64,000 bases of DNA from Paroedura picta (Eukaryota; Chordata; Lepidosauria; Squamata; Gekkonidae). Below are positions 10,816 to 24,288 of this stretch, one piece after another; positions within the stretch are counted from its first letter, which is position 1; every line of letters starts with the position of its first letter. Location of the stretch: assembly GCF_049243985.1 (NCBI RefSeq), contig NC_135374.1, positions 73,173,934 through 73,237,933 on the forward strand, given 5' to 3'. The translations under genes were made by a program, and so were the position numbers. The notes under the pieces are model-generated. The model was given only the letters and a program-made list of their open reading frames with translations. It was not told the DNA's origin and ran no database searches.

Positions 10816-11469
10816 TGACAGACAAAGGAAATGCAGGATCTGAATTCAGTGCCCCTCACCTGAGAAGCCAGACAACTCCTGTTCTGTCACTTTGGAAGAA
10901 TGTTTTCTTCAGACCTGAACACATGTATGTAGCTTTGCTACTTGACCAATCAGACAATGTTTATAGCATTGCCTTCCCAGGTGCTGATTATAAGCAAAGT
11001 CTTGACTGATGTGTATGCACACTGTTTGCAGTATTCTGTATCAACTGAACCTTTTGAATGGTTTTAAAGGGTAGCCCCACATACAGAGCCCTGGAGCAAT
11101 CTAGCTTTGGAGAAACATGGGTTTAAAAATATTGACTATGACTTGAAAGAGTACAAGGAATGGCATACTGAAAAAGTATCCCTTTGAGTTTTATTACAGC
11201 TATACATCTCTCCTTGGAGACTGCATGAAGACTTGGTATCCGTTATGTGATTAATTCATTTATTCCCTCCCTCTCGCGGTCCAACACCAGTCATAAAAAG
11301 CATTGCATACAGAATATAAAATGTAGCATAAAGTGTTATATATAAATCAATAAAACAATCAGTAAAATATATTACCGAGATATGGGGTGTATAGCAGTAT
11401 TTTAACCATTGTTTCTGAAGTCTCATTGCCTGGCAACCAAACTTAGCCACTTTAAAGGTAGTCTCTGGG
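10816..11469. other. Intergenic, nothing recognised
   Basis: AT-rich sequence without gene signals. Confidence 0.35.
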
Positions 11470-11950
11470 ATCTTAAAATATTCTATCTTTCCCGTGTGTT
11501 TCTAGGTGGATAGGATCTATGAAGGATCCACATATCTGTTTATACAGGTGACTTAAAAAAATTACGTGATCCACAGATTCAACATTGCCATCTCCGCATA
11601 TATATAAGCATTCCTCCCAGCACATCCTCCTATATTTACTCCCTAGAAATACTGACAAGATCAGTCTAGCCTGATTTAGATAGGACACAAATGAGCCTAA
11701 GTTAAGCAGGGAAGTACCATTTATTTCCATAAAAACATGAAGAATATGCTCCCAGAATTAATGGGATTTTTTCTTGTAATTTCCTGAAATATAAATTTCA
11801 GCAGATAAGCTATCCTGGTTGTACAGAGATTGACCTTTTCAGGTATGCAGTCTTCATTTTTACAATAATAAAGTACAGTGTGTCTCACCAGATATAACCT
11901 TAATAAGAACACGTACTTCTTTTCAGCCAAATCACTTCAGGCTACAATGG
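11470..11950 (-). mobile_element. LINE C-terminal fragment (zinc-knuckle-like)
   Basis: The minus-strand open frame 11730-11473 reads ICGDGNVESVDHVIFLSHLY. This resembles the CxC...G..E...H.L..C..Y end of non-LTR reverse transcriptases. The family is not resolved. Confidence 0.4.
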
Positions 11951-12714
11951 AAAAGTTTTGTATTTGAGGAGATTTCCGCACCCTTTAAATGTAGCGTCAT
12001 GCCAATCAAATGCAAGCTAAATATTCCGGCCCCTTCACATGACGTCACTCACATCCAGCATCTGGCCCACTGACTGCTTGCTACATCCTCAGTTTTAAAG
12101 CGCTTTTCTGGGAATCGCAAAAAGTGGATTCACCACCCTAAAAAGTGCTAGTGATCGAAGAATAATCAGCAGGCAACCAGCAGAAGGAAGGTATGGAGGC
12201 TCAAACCTGCTAAATCCATCTGCAGCATCCTGCCCTCCCTCTCACCTCCCTCTCCCTTGTTCCCAGGGACAAGAATTGCTTTTTAAAAAATGGTGAACTT
12301 CCTGGAGAAACGAATAGGTGGACACCCATATAGGCAATGCCAGAAATAAAAGAATATTTCATTCAACAAAGCATGCCTCTTGAAAGTTTTCTTCCCTCCA
12401 CCAAAAAATCAGGAATGATAATAATTTACTTATTTATCAAAGGACTCGGCCACTTCAGCTTCAGTGCCCATGGCAGTCAATGGCACCATAGATTATAATC
12501 GGAATGTCAGTGTTCCTGCCTTCAGTGTTCCCCAGTGTTCCTGGGGCCTGGGGTGGTGGAGGGTTGAGATACAGCCTCCAAACTTTCAGGGTAGCTCAAG
12601 GACGCTTTTCCTTGACTCCCCTCAAAATTTCAAAATGATTGGTCCAAGAGTCCATGTCTAGGGACTCCTGAAGAGGGTGCCCCCATCCTTCCATTATATC
12701 CCTTTTCATTCATT

Positions 12715-13160
12715 TCTACCAGAAAACATAAATGGGACTGTATTTTGCCTGCCTGATCCCAAAAAGACCATGGACACTTTAGGGGGGGGGGATTTATTTT
12801 AACTTACACAAAGTAGCTTTGCAGTTCTGCAGCAACGTGGGTTGCACAATTTTTTTAAACAAAAATTCTCAGAGCAGGAAATAGAGAGGGGAGTTGTAAG
12901 GGCAGGCAAAATGCTGCAAGGACTTTCGCACATTTTCCCCTCCACACAGGCTTGCCCATGGTTGCTCCCTGATGTTAAGTGAGATAACAGGTGGTAAATC
13001 CAGTTTTGGCAATTTTCCTAATTTCATGGTAAATCTGACAAAAACTCAAGTCAGCCCCGGGACAGCCTTGGGCTGCAGATTACATCATGTAGAAATAGCA
13101 CTAAACCCCGCCAGCAATGAGAAGCTGTCCAGGGGCAGATTCCTTGTGTGGAATCAGTCG
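12715..13160 (+). repeat. Unclassified direct repeat, copy 1
   Basis: Shares order and many words with 17145-17590: CCAGAAAACA, TGCCTGCCTGATCCC, GTGGACACTTTA, CACAGGCTTG, GACAGCCTTGGG and GATTCCT near the end. The GC-mixed block 11965-12190 upstream (GATTTCCGCACC...) may be part of the same larger element, as its start is roughly inverted to the end at 13140-13160. Confidence 0.6.
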
Positions 13161-15113
13161 GAGATATGGTAGAGCCTGGCGTGTCTTCAGTATCTTGGCC
13201 AGAGGTTGCCAGCACTCTGCAAAAAGATTGTGGTAGGGAGATAATTACACATACAATATTTTTGATAAATACCTGGTGTACAAAGAAAAAAGAATACAAC
13301 CCTGAAGGGGGCAATGAGAAAACAATTAGGATAGTAAGGTCACAACTGTCTCTCTTTTTAAAGTGTCATTCCTTGCCTGTCTCCATACTGGTATTCATAG
13401 GGCAATATCCTGCTTGAAAGTCCCACACTTACTCTCACCCTCTCTCTCAGCTAGAGATGTAGTTAGGACCCTATCTCTGTGACTGTTTCTGCATTAGGAG
13501 ACATACCTTGTTTTAGCCTAGTTTTGGATTTCCTTTGGATGCTATGATTGACTTTAGCCTTCCCACATTCGGGCTTTCTTCCCCTTTATTTCCCAGGCTG
13601 AAATTTGTGACATGTTTTCTGCACTGAGTCCAGTGGATGCAACCTCCTGTCATCATTTTCTCTCTTCCCATTTTCAATAAATGTGTTTTGCTTGCACTTT
13701 TGTTTTTGTTGCGCCCCTAATCTCACTATTCTATTTCGTTGATCGCCTCCTCCCCTTCCCCTCCCAAGTGTCCCGAATATAAAGGGTTTGAAGCCACGTT
13801 CTAACTCCCATTTCCTTTTCTTTACAGATATACCTAAAATAACTTCTTTGCTTTATCGATACCCTCTCAGTCATAATACTGTCCTCCTGCTTACTTGTTC
13901 CCTCAATTACCAATGAATTCACATGCTATTTGATAAGTGCTGGCAACTTCTTTTCTCCCTTAAAAAAAAATTGGAAGCCAAAAGTGTTCCTAATTCTGTC
14001 AAGAAAATGACTTTCGATCCCCATCCCTTGCATATTATTCTTGCGCAGGTCAGATGTGAATCGATTTCTGACGCTGCTTTTTTCATGGCTGTAAAGTGGT
14101 AAAATGTGGAGTGCTTTGAAGTTAGAAATGTAATTGTGGAGACATAAAAATTGTATCCATAACCATCACAGAGATATTTATCTCAAGATGACTGTCTCAG
14201 TGTCCTTCAGAGCAATAACTGCAACAACTGAGAACATAACAGAGAGCTGAAATGTTATGACTCATTTACTCCTAACAAGGCTAATACACTTCGGGGAATG
14301 CCAATTGCACATAACATAAGGGACTGTCTGATGTCGGGAGGAAAGCTTCAAAAGCCATTAAAACAAAATACTAGCCATTACTATTGCTCAAATATTCTTC
14401 AGAGTTTATATTAAGCTACCAGTATCAAAGATTGTAATTGTGTTTAGGGATGGACATAAACCGATTCATGAGCCAAAATTCAGCATGAACTTGGTCCAGT
14501 TTGAATAGTCTAAACCAATGTTTAGAAAAGGTGCCTTCCCTGAACATTTATTGGACTTTTGTTTGGTTTGGCTGTTTGAGCCATATAATCCATCCTTTTC
14601 ACACACACACACACACCACACTTCCAACAGTGGACAGGTGCACCTGTCCTACTATTAGAATGAAATGGCTGTGAAGCAGGGGGAAACGTAATCAACTCAT
14701 GAAATGGCTGCCAGCCATTTAAGCCTAACAGCCTGGTGTGTCCTTCCAAATAGCTTTGAACTATTTCACTCATCCATTTTGCTTCCCCTGCTTGGGTTTG
14801 AGACCATCTTCATCCAATCTCAACTATAACCACCCAGTTACATGGACATCTTGGCTCTAACCAGGAGAAAATGGTTTGGAGGCTGGGCTCTATGGCATTG
14901 TATCCCATTGTGGTCTCAGTATTCTAATTATGCCTGTATGCTAGGCATTAGGTGATGTTGTGGGTTCAATGTGATTTAGTTAGTATGGCCTCTCTCAAGG
15001 AATTCTGTGAATTCTCTCTTGGTTAGTCCAAGAATTCTCAGGGCTCAAGTACATATTATGAGTTCTTCCATGTATATTTAAAATGATATTTTTTTCCTTT
15101 TGGAAATTTAGGG
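13161..15113. other. Intergenic, mostly unique
   Basis: No gene. 14000-14300 is free of repeats and evenly AT-rich and could hold conserved noncoding sequence. A CA repeat is at 14600-14616. Confidence 0.35.
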
Positions 15114-15549
15114 CAGTGGTCCCCAACCTTTTTATCACCGGGGACCACTCAACGCTTGACAATTTTACTGAGGCCCGGTGGGGGGGCAGTTTACTCCTCT
15201 ACTCTCAACCACTGCCCTAACACTCTCTGATCGCTATGGTAATGTTTAAACATCCCTTCAAAATAATATACAGACACGCCACAACAATGAACATAAGGAA
15301 CATTTTATTTTCATGGAAATTTTATCTCATGACAATGACAAATCAATGGGAACCCTGAGCTTGTTTCTCTGCAACAAGATAGTCCCATCTGGGAGTGATG
15401 GGAGACAAGGACACCCGAAGTGTGTTGTAAAGGGCCGGGAGGATGAAGTAAAGGGCTAAGGGGGGGGGGGAGAAGGCGTCCTTCGTGGCCCACCTGAAAT
15501 TAGTTGACGGACCACATGTGGTTCGTGGCCCACAGGTTGGGGATCGCTA
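15114..15549. mobile_element. Nonautonomous hAT element (436 bp)
   Basis: Ends CAGTGGTCCCCAACC and GGTTGGGGATCGCTA form inverted termini. A perfect 8-base target duplication ATTTAGGG flanks it (15106-15113 and 15550-15557). Eight-base duplications are the hAT hallmark. No transposase. Confidence 0.9.
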
Positions 15550-15674
15550 ATTTAGGGTCTTAGGATTGCTTTAGCAAAGAGCAGAGCACTGTGGAAAGAA
15601 GGAAACTTTAATCCTCTTTCCTTCTGCTATTCTTGTCAAAACTGCATTTGCGCAATGTCAAAAACTGCATTTGC

Positions 15675-15676
15675 GA

Positions 15677-15767
<91 letters not shown>
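15675..15767 (+). repeat. (GAAA)n microsatellite, left arm
   Basis: About 23 GAAA units, preceded by TTGCG at 15671. It turns into GAAGAAGAA where the SINE begins. Confidence 0.97.
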
Positions 15768-15768
<1 letters not shown>

Positions 15769-15853
15769 AGAAGAAGAAGAGTTGGTTCTTATATGCCGCT
15801 TTTCCCTACCTGAAGGAGGCTCAAAGCGGCTTACAGTCGCCTTCCCATTCCTC
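15768..15853 (-). mobile_element. tRNA SINE 3' fragment between two GAAA arrays
   Basis: AGTTGGTTCTTATATGCCGC, GCTCAAAGCGGCTTACAGTC and CCTTCCCATTCCTC are the 3' third of the tRNA SINE in reverse. The flanks TTGCGAAAG on both sides look like its target duplication. Confidence 0.85.
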
Positions 15854-15857
15854 TTGC

Positions 15858-15977
<120 letters not shown>

Positions 15978-17144
15978 ATATGGTAACAGGGAAGATGTGG
16001 TAACTTGTAGCTGAGTTTTATAGAAATTGTTGAGGACACACACATGTAGTTATCCCAGTGTTTGTTGCATAAATCCAAATTGAATTATTTCTTGTTTTGT
16101 CACCTTAGCTGTCTTGGAACTTTAACTTTCCCTTGGAGTGTTTGTGCATTGACTATATTTACTGCATACTGACCAGAGCCTTTTTTGGAGTTCAGATTAT
16201 TAATGGAGATACATTTTAGCTACAGATATAATTGAGGTGGCAAGCATGTGTCCAATCTGTAACGCTTCAAATGGCAAAGGAAAGACATAGGAGTGGTTTT
16301 TCAATGGTCACACTGAACTGAGTTGCCAGAACATTTGTCAGTATCAGTCTTGTAGCTGTAGCAGGAAAAGGAGATGTCAGACTGACAATCTAACATCTGA
16401 ATTGGGGATTAGTTATCTGTATAGAATAGTCATATATAACACTCCCTCGTTCAAAACAGAAGCCTCCCACATCCTATCATGTGAAGTGATTAAAGAATTA
16501 TGAGTACTTTCTCTTCCTCTAGGGGCCTATTGCAGGTGTCCAGCCCCAGGATGGCTCAGTTAGCTTTCACCAGGGGAAGACCTTGCTTTGCCTCCTGCTT
16601 GTAAATACGCAATTGTAAGCCACATTTTTGTATGCCACCTCATGGGAGACCCCTCCCACATTTCTCTTCTGCCTTGTCATGGCTTTTTGCCTCCCAATGA
16701 GGCTGCAAGGGAAAACAAACCGAACTTCTCCCCTCGTTCTTTGGCTTGTCAATCACAGCCAGCCACCAATCACAGAACAGCAGTTGTCTTGGGGACTCAA
16801 ACTTTCTTCCCCCCAAGCCCCCAAATTATTTTTAAAGGCTCATCTGTGTTGCTATGTGGTAATGCCACAACACAGAAACATTTTAAATTTAAAAATTAAC
16901 ACTTCCACGTTGCTTGGAGAAACATCAGAATGATGCGGGACCCCCCCCCCTTTTGGGGGGGGGGGTTCATGGTGTCTTGGACTCTATTTATGTCTGGGTA
17001 GATTTGTGAGAGGCTGGAAATGGTAAGTGGACCCTGAAGAGTGATTTTGCATAAACAGCGGGCTTAAAAACAAAGCACACAGATGCCTGGCTGACCAGGA
17101 GAGGGCTTATTCATCAAGCACACCCCCTTCTTTTCCTGTTGATT
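15978..17144. other. Intergenic, nothing recognised
   Basis: No gene. A C-run/G-run inverted pair (C9 TTTT G12) is at about 16940-16967. Confidence 0.35.
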
Positions 17145-17590
17145 CCCCACCACCAGAAAACAGAAACAGGACTATGTTATGCCTGCCTGATCCCCAAAAG
17201 ACTGTGGACACTTTACAGAAGATTTTATTTAACCCTTGAAAGTAGCTTTCTGGGCCCACAGCAGCATGGACTGCACCATATTTTTAAAAAAATTCTTCCA
17301 GCAGTAAATGGAGGGGGGAGGGGGGGTGCGAGAGTGGGACAATGCTACAGAGACTATTGCACCTTTCTCCCTTCATACAGGCTTGACCTGATTGCTCTCT
17401 GATGAGAAGTGTGATAGGAGATGGCCAATGTTGTTTTGGAAATTTCCCTCATCCCAAAGCAAATCTGCCCAAAACTCAAGCCAGCCCCTGGACAGCCTTG
17501 GGATGCAGACGATGTCATGTGGAGGGGGCTCTACAACTCACCAGCAACCAGAGGCTGTCAAGAGGCTGATTCCTCATGCAGAAATGGTCA
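17145..17590 (+). repeat. Unclassified direct repeat, copy 2
   Basis: The second copy of the 12715-13160 repeat, same orientation, about 70 percent alike by eye. Probably an old nonautonomous DNA transposon; no coding potential. Confidence 0.6.
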
Positions 17591-19189
17591 TACATTTCCT
17601 TTAACAGTAAGTGAATGGTCACATAAGTCATGAGCCAATGAATGCTGAAGTTCATTTATATGACTCATTTAAGAATTGGACATTGTACATATTGGGGTTT
17701 TCCAGTGTTTATTTGTTGTCTCAGATTTGGACCAGTATACTGAGACTGAAAGTAATGTTCAAACAGAAGGACTATTCCCTGTAAGAAGTGTTTAGTTATC
17801 AAAGTTATATTGAACTTGGATAGGAGATCCTACCTGGTTCTCTTTTGTAGCCATATCTTTCCTCTTTCCCCCCCTTGATTGGTTGATTGTATTGTTTAAA
17901 AGTTGTACACTTTTATATATGTATAAAAAGAGAAAGTATTCCAATGAATGGACAACAAATCACACTAATAAAAAATACTGTGATGAATAAAGTATCTCTA
18001 CCAAATGGAGTGTAAATGATTTTTTAAAAGCATCTTATTGAAAAGAAGGGGCTTTTGCAAATGCCACAGAGTGTGTGCTCGCACACACACATACACCCAG
18101 GGGTTTTTAATTTGTTGTACTGATCATGGAATCTGTCACTGAATTTAAGATGATTAAAAAAGACCAAAGCAAGATTCTATTCTTTGGCAGAAAGCAATAC
18201 TGTATTTTAAATTAGCATGGTGCAGCTAAACCCATATTTAAAATGTGTTCGCACTGACATCGCAAGACGAGCACTTCTTTGTTTAATGGCATTGTCAGAG
18301 CAGCACACTTCAGCGCTCAAGCCCATTGGAGTTAGGCCTTTTAATAGAAAGTGACTATTTAAATTCCCATGACGGTGGCCTACATGGTGCTCCAAACTAT
18401 TACGAGTTGACACCTGTAGCTGGCTTCAGACCAGTTTTTTAAAGCTTAAGATGGGAGCAGGAAATTAAGTGAAGAGTAATTAGTCATTCTTTTGTTCTTC
18501 GCTGTAATAACATTAGCCATGATGAACTCACTTGCTAGTGCTATTAATTTTGTCATAGCTCCGTACTGGTTAACCATCAGTACAAAGGCACCTGATCACG
18601 GATCAACACTCCAGTCCCCACCCGTCCCCATCAGGGAATAGCTAATGGCTTTTCTCCCAATCTCCTGATATACAAAACAGGTGACAATTTATAGAGTTTG
18701 TTTGCTCTAAGATCTGTTCTAAGCTGCTTTTAAAGGGCTCACTAGCACTCCTGTAATTGCTCATTGGGTTGAAATGGAATAAAAAGCTGCTAGGTAGTTT
18801 ATATTCCAAGGAACAAGAAATAGTACAGTAGGCAAGAGACATTATTCTGCTCTCTTGCAGAGGCAATAAACACGTCAGCAACTGTGCTGGCTGGCATGTG
18901 GCTCTAAGCCATTGTGCCTAAGGGATCCCTAGGGCAGTTGTGAATTAAAAAAATATGGCGACATGTACAAGTGCTCTTAATATCTTTCTCATGCTGTGGT
19001 CATATACCATGCTTTACAACACTCTTTGAACACTTTCCAAAGTAGAATCTCTATCCCCTAACTTAGTTGGCATGTAAGTATATCCTCCTTTCTAAGGAAG
19101 ATCAGGTGGCAGGTGAAAAGGATGCTACATTCTTAAGTGTATGCAAGAGAGAACCAAACTAAACTTCCATATCTTACTTCTTTAAGGGC
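17591..19189. other. Intergenic, repeat-poor
   Basis: No gene. 18110-18880 has no recognisable repeat; 18440-18600 looks like a candidate conserved noncoding element by its balanced, repeat-free composition, with no proof. Confidence 0.3.
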
Positions 19190-22100
19190 CAAATGACACA
19201 TTATAAAGACTTTGTATCAGACACATGTTGTAAATTTTGTGCCTCAGACGCATATGGGGCTGATTCAAATTGAGACAGTTACATATAGGCAGATGGAGCT
19301 TCAGAATATTTTATACCTATTTTCTCTCAATGATTGACATTTAGTACAGTTTTACTCCAGAGCAGTTCCCATTCGTCTAATGAAATTGCACATTTAAAAT
19401 TCTGCATCCACCTAACCATACAATTTTAAACTTGTTCAGCCTCAAGTCTCATATTTCAACAATAGTTTGTATATTTGTCAATGTAAATGAGGCTTCTCTT
19501 GGAATAATATATATATTTTTAATTCAGTCAAAGCCAAACCAGAATCTGTTTGTGTTTGGAACTCAACTTGGTGGTATTCAAACTACCTAGTTTCAATTCC
19601 CTCTTTATTAAGAGTGTCACAACTTTTCAGTTTCCCTGTAACCATCAGCAAATCTTTAGACTTAAGTCAGCCCATTCTTATTTGTTGGGCCTTATCAAAA
19701 TATGCCTCATTTGGAGATTTCAGCAAAGATGTGTTAGAAGTAATTCTCTGTCTATATATTTTCCAGATATTGATTAAAATAGCCCAGAAATGTAGGTTTA
19801 CTTTTTTCTTGGTCTTCGCCATGGGCCACAGAAGATCATGTAGACCTTTTCCAAACCCAGATTTCTCAAATACCAAGTTTCTTGAAAGTGGATCCATGAG
19901 CCAGTCTCTAATCCATGATAGTGCTGCTGCATGTAGGTATAGTTTTAAGTTTGGAACATTTTGGCTACCTCTGCTCTTGTCGCCTTGAAGCACTTTAAAT
20001 GCTATTCCTGGTCTTTTATTGTTCCATGTGAATTTATGTATAGTGCTTTGCCATTTAACTAGGGTTTTGTCTTTGATTTCCATCAGAATTACCTGAAATA
20101 AAAAGTTTAATTTGGGTAAGATTATCATTTTTATAGTTGCCATACATGCAGATCAAGAAAGATTTAATTTGGACCACCTTAATAAATCTTCTTGTATTTC
20201 TTTCCATATATATCTAATAAATAATGACCTCATATAATTATTTTCAAATAAGCTTTGTAAGTCCTTACCTAGGACTACTCCCAAATATTTTATTTTTTCT
20301 GGATTTTCACAACCTGTTTCTTTCATTTATGTCTGACAATAATTGTTCTGAAGCTCCATAGACCCATATTTTAGTCTTGTGTCTATTTATTTTATAACCT
20401 GCATAATAAGACCCAGTCTTGTTGGGTATCCAATAGTCATGGGTGGGAGCTTTCCAGATTAGTCAAAATAAAAACCACATCATCCCTATAACTTCTTGTC
20501 TTAGAGTCCAAGCCTTTAATGTTTAGTCCTGGCAGGTCTGTCATAGATCTTATTTTTGTCGCTATAGTTTCTAGGACCAAATTAAATAATAAAGGAGACA
20601 GCATACATCCTTGGCTTCATTATCTGTTGTTGTTGTTTTTTTACATGTAAGCCTTCCATTCCCCAAAATTCTGGCTTCCTGTTTAAAATATATTTGCTGA
20701 ATTTATTTCAAAAACCTCTTTCCACATCCATAGTTTGTAAGGTTGTTGATAAAAACTTCCACTGGACATTATCGAACACTTTTTCTGCATCAAGAAAAAC
20801 AAAACCCATGCATTGTTGTGTCCTCTGCACATAATCCATAGCGTTCAAGAGTAAACAAATATTATTTCTCATAAATATTTTTGGCATAAAGTCTGTTTGA
20901 TCCTCAGGAACAACCTCATCAATACATCTCTTTAGCCTTTCCCCTAGAATTTTGACAAAATTTTATAATCAACATTCAGTAATGAAATCAGTCTAAAAGA
21001 CTGTGGCAAAGATGGATCTGTTTTCTCCTTCTGTATAAGAGTTATTGATGCTTGCTCCCAGGATTCTGAAATCAGTCTTTCCAACGTATCCATAATTTTA
21101 ACCATTAATTGGTGTAGCAAAGGGGTAGTTACAATGTTACAAAGGGGTTGCTACAATTGGTGTAGCAAAGGGTTTGTTACAATCAGCTCAAATTGCATGC
21201 AGACAGCTTTGCAGCCAGTAGTCCATCTGGTCCGGGGGCTTTGTGAGATTTCATTGCTACTATTGCATCATTTACTTCTTGAATCAATAGTTTTTGGTTT
21301 AAGGGTCTTTGATGATGTTCTATGAATTTCTTTATAGGTATACCTTTCAGTTACCCCATTTCTTCTTCCAAAGTATTTCCTGTCCTCTCTGAGTGGTATA
21401 GACTTTGAAAAAGGTTAGCTAACTGTTCCTGGATGTCCTTTTCAAAAAAATTATTCTTTATCTTTATAACTTAGCCAAGAAATGGAGCTCTTCTGGAACC
21501 TTTTTTGCAATTTATAGGCCAACAATTTTCCAGGTTTATCTGTATATTCAGAATTATTTTTGTTTTAAAAAGTCCAGTCATTTTTTTCATCTCTTCCATT
21601 TCAATAAGATCTCTCTTCAATCTTAAGGCCTGGATTTGTTTCCATAGATGTTTGGACTGTCTCATCTAATGTGATTATTCTAATTGCCGAAGCTGGTCCT
21701 GAATAAATTTTAGTTTTTTCCCCTTAGTGCTTTCCCCTTTTTACCATATCATTTTGTCAGATTAACATTCCTCTCATATAAGCTTTACTGGCATTCTATA
21801 TTGTAGAAATTTTTACATGTGATGTTTGATTAAACCAGAAAAATTCTTGCAATTCTTTTTCACATTCTAGTAGTCTTTGCTTATCTTCAAATAGATATAT
21901 ATTCATTTTCCATTGTCTGGTTCATTGATAGTTCAATACTAATTCCAGTGGATTATGGTCAGCAAAAGTATTGGGTAATATTTCCACAATAAATACCACT
22001 GGAAATAATAATTTGGAAAGCCAACTTTGATCAATCCTCAAATAGAAGTTGTGTCTTTGCAAACAAAAAGTATATTTTTGCTTTTGTGGGTTTTGGAGTC

Positions 22101-22305
22101 TCCAAGGATCAGATAATGATAATTTATTAAAATATGATAAAACCTTCTTTGGGAGCTTAGCTCTTTTTGTACATGACCTAGCAAGATTCAAATCCAGAAT
22201 AGCATTCAAATCACCAATCAAAACAAATTCTGTGTATAATACTTCTATGTGCTTCTGAAAAAATTCAACACAAAATTTATCCTTTGCATTGTTGTCATGG
22301 ATTGA
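19190..22305 (-). mobile_element. L1 LINE ORF2 fragment, decayed
   Basis: Minus-strand reading gives an L1 endonuclease piece at 22221-21922 (IGDLNAILD, FADHNPLELVL) and an ORF2 region at 21665-21471. A long C-terminal piece at 20143-19667 has PKLNFLFQ, KFTWNNKRPGIAFKVL and PNLKLYLHAAALSWI. Many stops and shifts interrupt it. The CR1 at 22350 abuts its 5' side. The left edge is estimated from L1-like words down to about 19.2 kb. Confidence 0.8.
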
Positions 22306-22349
22306 CAGGAAAGGGGGCAGGGCCCTTTCCAGGTCTGTCTTTGGTATCT

Positions 22350-24288
22350 GACAGAAATAAAGACTTTGAGAACTTCAAGAGGAACTAAGAAAGAAAAGGG
22401 AAATGTTCAGGAAATGGAGGGAAGAACAGAGCTCTAAAGAAGAGTACTTACAGGTTACTAGGAACTGTAGATCAATCACCAGAAAGGCCAAAGCTAACAA
22501 TGAGCTAAGATTGGCCAGGGAAGCCCACTGTGACAAGAAAAGATTTTTCAGTTATGTGAGGAGCAAACGTAAAGTAAAGGAGGCAATAGGCCCACTGTTG
22601 GGTGCAGATGCGCCTATTTTGCATCTGTTTTTCCCCCACAGGTCAAAGGGTTTAGGCACATCTAGAGATGGCAGTAGCCAAGAGATAGTGTCTGGGTGGC
22701 AGGTTGACATGGACACAGAGGTGGTCGAGAGGCATTTAGCTGCACTGGATGTTCAAATCCCCTGAGCCGGATGAAATGCACCTGAGAGTGCTCAAAGAAC
22801 TTTCCAGAGAACTTGCACAGCCCTTGTCCATCATCTTCGGAACCTCTTTAAGGACTGGAGATGTCCCGGAGGACTGGAAGAGAGCAAACGTTATTCCGCT
22901 CTTCAAAAAAGGGAGGAAGGATGACCCGGGAAACTACAGACCAGTGAGTCTGACCTCTGTTGTGGGGAAGATAATGGAGCAGATATTAAAGGGAGCGATC
23001 TGCAAACATCTGGAGGACAATTTGGTGATCCAAGGAAGTCAGCATGGATTTGTCTCCAACAGGTCCTGTCAGACCAAACTGGTTTCCTTTTTTGACCAAG
23101 TAATAGGTTTGCTGGATTGTGGAAATTCAGTTGATGTCGTTTACTTGGATTTTAGTAAAACTTTTGATAAGTTTCCCCATGATGTTCTGATGGATAAATT
23201 GAAGGACTGCAATCTGGATTTTCAGATAGTTAGGTGGATAGGGAATTGGTTAGAGAACCGCACTCAAAGAGTTGTTGTCAATGGTGTTTCATCAGACTGG
23301 AGGGAGGTGAGTAGCGGTGTACCTCAGAGCTCGGTGCTCGGTCCGGTACTTTTTAACATATTTATTAATGATCTAGATGAGGAGGTGGAGGGACTACTCA
23401 TCATGTTTGCAGATGACACCAAATTGGGAGGTCTGGCAAATACTCCAGAAGATAGAGACAGAGTTCAATGAGATCTGAACCCAAAAATGGTCAAATGAGA
23501 ACAAGATGCAATTTAATAAAGATAAGTGTAAAGTTCTGTATCTGGGTCAGAAAAATGAAAAGCATACTTACTGGATGGGGGATACGCTTCTAGGTAACAC
23601 TGTGTGTGAACGAGACCTTGGAGTACTTGTGGATTGTAAACTAAACATGAGCAGGCAGTGTGATGCAGCGGTAAAAAAGGCGAATGCCATTTTGGGCTGT
23701 ATCAACAGGGGCATCACATCAAAATCACAAGATGTCATAGTCCCATTGTATACGGCACTGGTCAGACCACAACTGGAGTACTGTGTGCAGTTCTGGAAGC
23801 CTCACTTCAAGAAAGACGTAGATAAAATTGAAAGGGTACAGAGGAGAGTGACGAAGATAATCTGGGCCCAAGGGACCAAGCCCTATGAAGATAGGTTGAG
23901 GGACTTGGGAATGTTCAGCCTGGAGAAAAGGAGGTTGAGAGGGGACATGATAGCCCTCTTTAAGTATATGAAAGGTTGTCACTTGGAGGAGGGCAGGATG
24001 CTGTTTCCGTTGGCTGCAGAGGAGAGGACACGCAGTAATGGGTTTAAACTACAAGTACAACGATATAGGCTAGATATCAGGAAAAGAATTTTCACAGTCA
24101 GAGTAGTTCAGCATTGGAATAGGCTGCCTAAGGAGATGGTGAGCTCCCCCTCACTGGCAGTCTTCAAGCAAAGGTTGGATACACACTTTTCTTGGATGCT
24201 TTAGGATGCTTAGGGCTGATCCTGTGTTGAGCAGGGGGTTGGACTAGATGGCCTGTATGACCCCTTCCAACTCTATGATTCTATGAAT
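22350..24288 (+). mobile_element. CR1 LINE, 5'-truncated, with reverse transcriptase
   Basis: Coding blocks read as the CR1 pre-RT region (22403-22765), the reverse transcriptase (22749-23471) and the C-terminal region (23506-24204). The RT shows [27 protein letters not shown] and FADDTKLGG; the catalytic FADD is intact. The 3' end GGGTTGGACTAGATGGCC and the ATTCTATG-type tail are typical CR1. The frame shifts near 22.75 kb, and near 23.46 kb there is another shift plus an in-frame TGA. The endonuclease is missing. It is dead but fairly young. Confidence 0.92.

Noticed and set aside
10278-11009. A 243-codon plus-strand frame across the inverted Helitron
   Set aside because: It joins promoter-like DNA, Helitron end and flanking AT-rich sequence. 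Only a short central part (10450-10575) looks protein-like, so it is not called as one gene.
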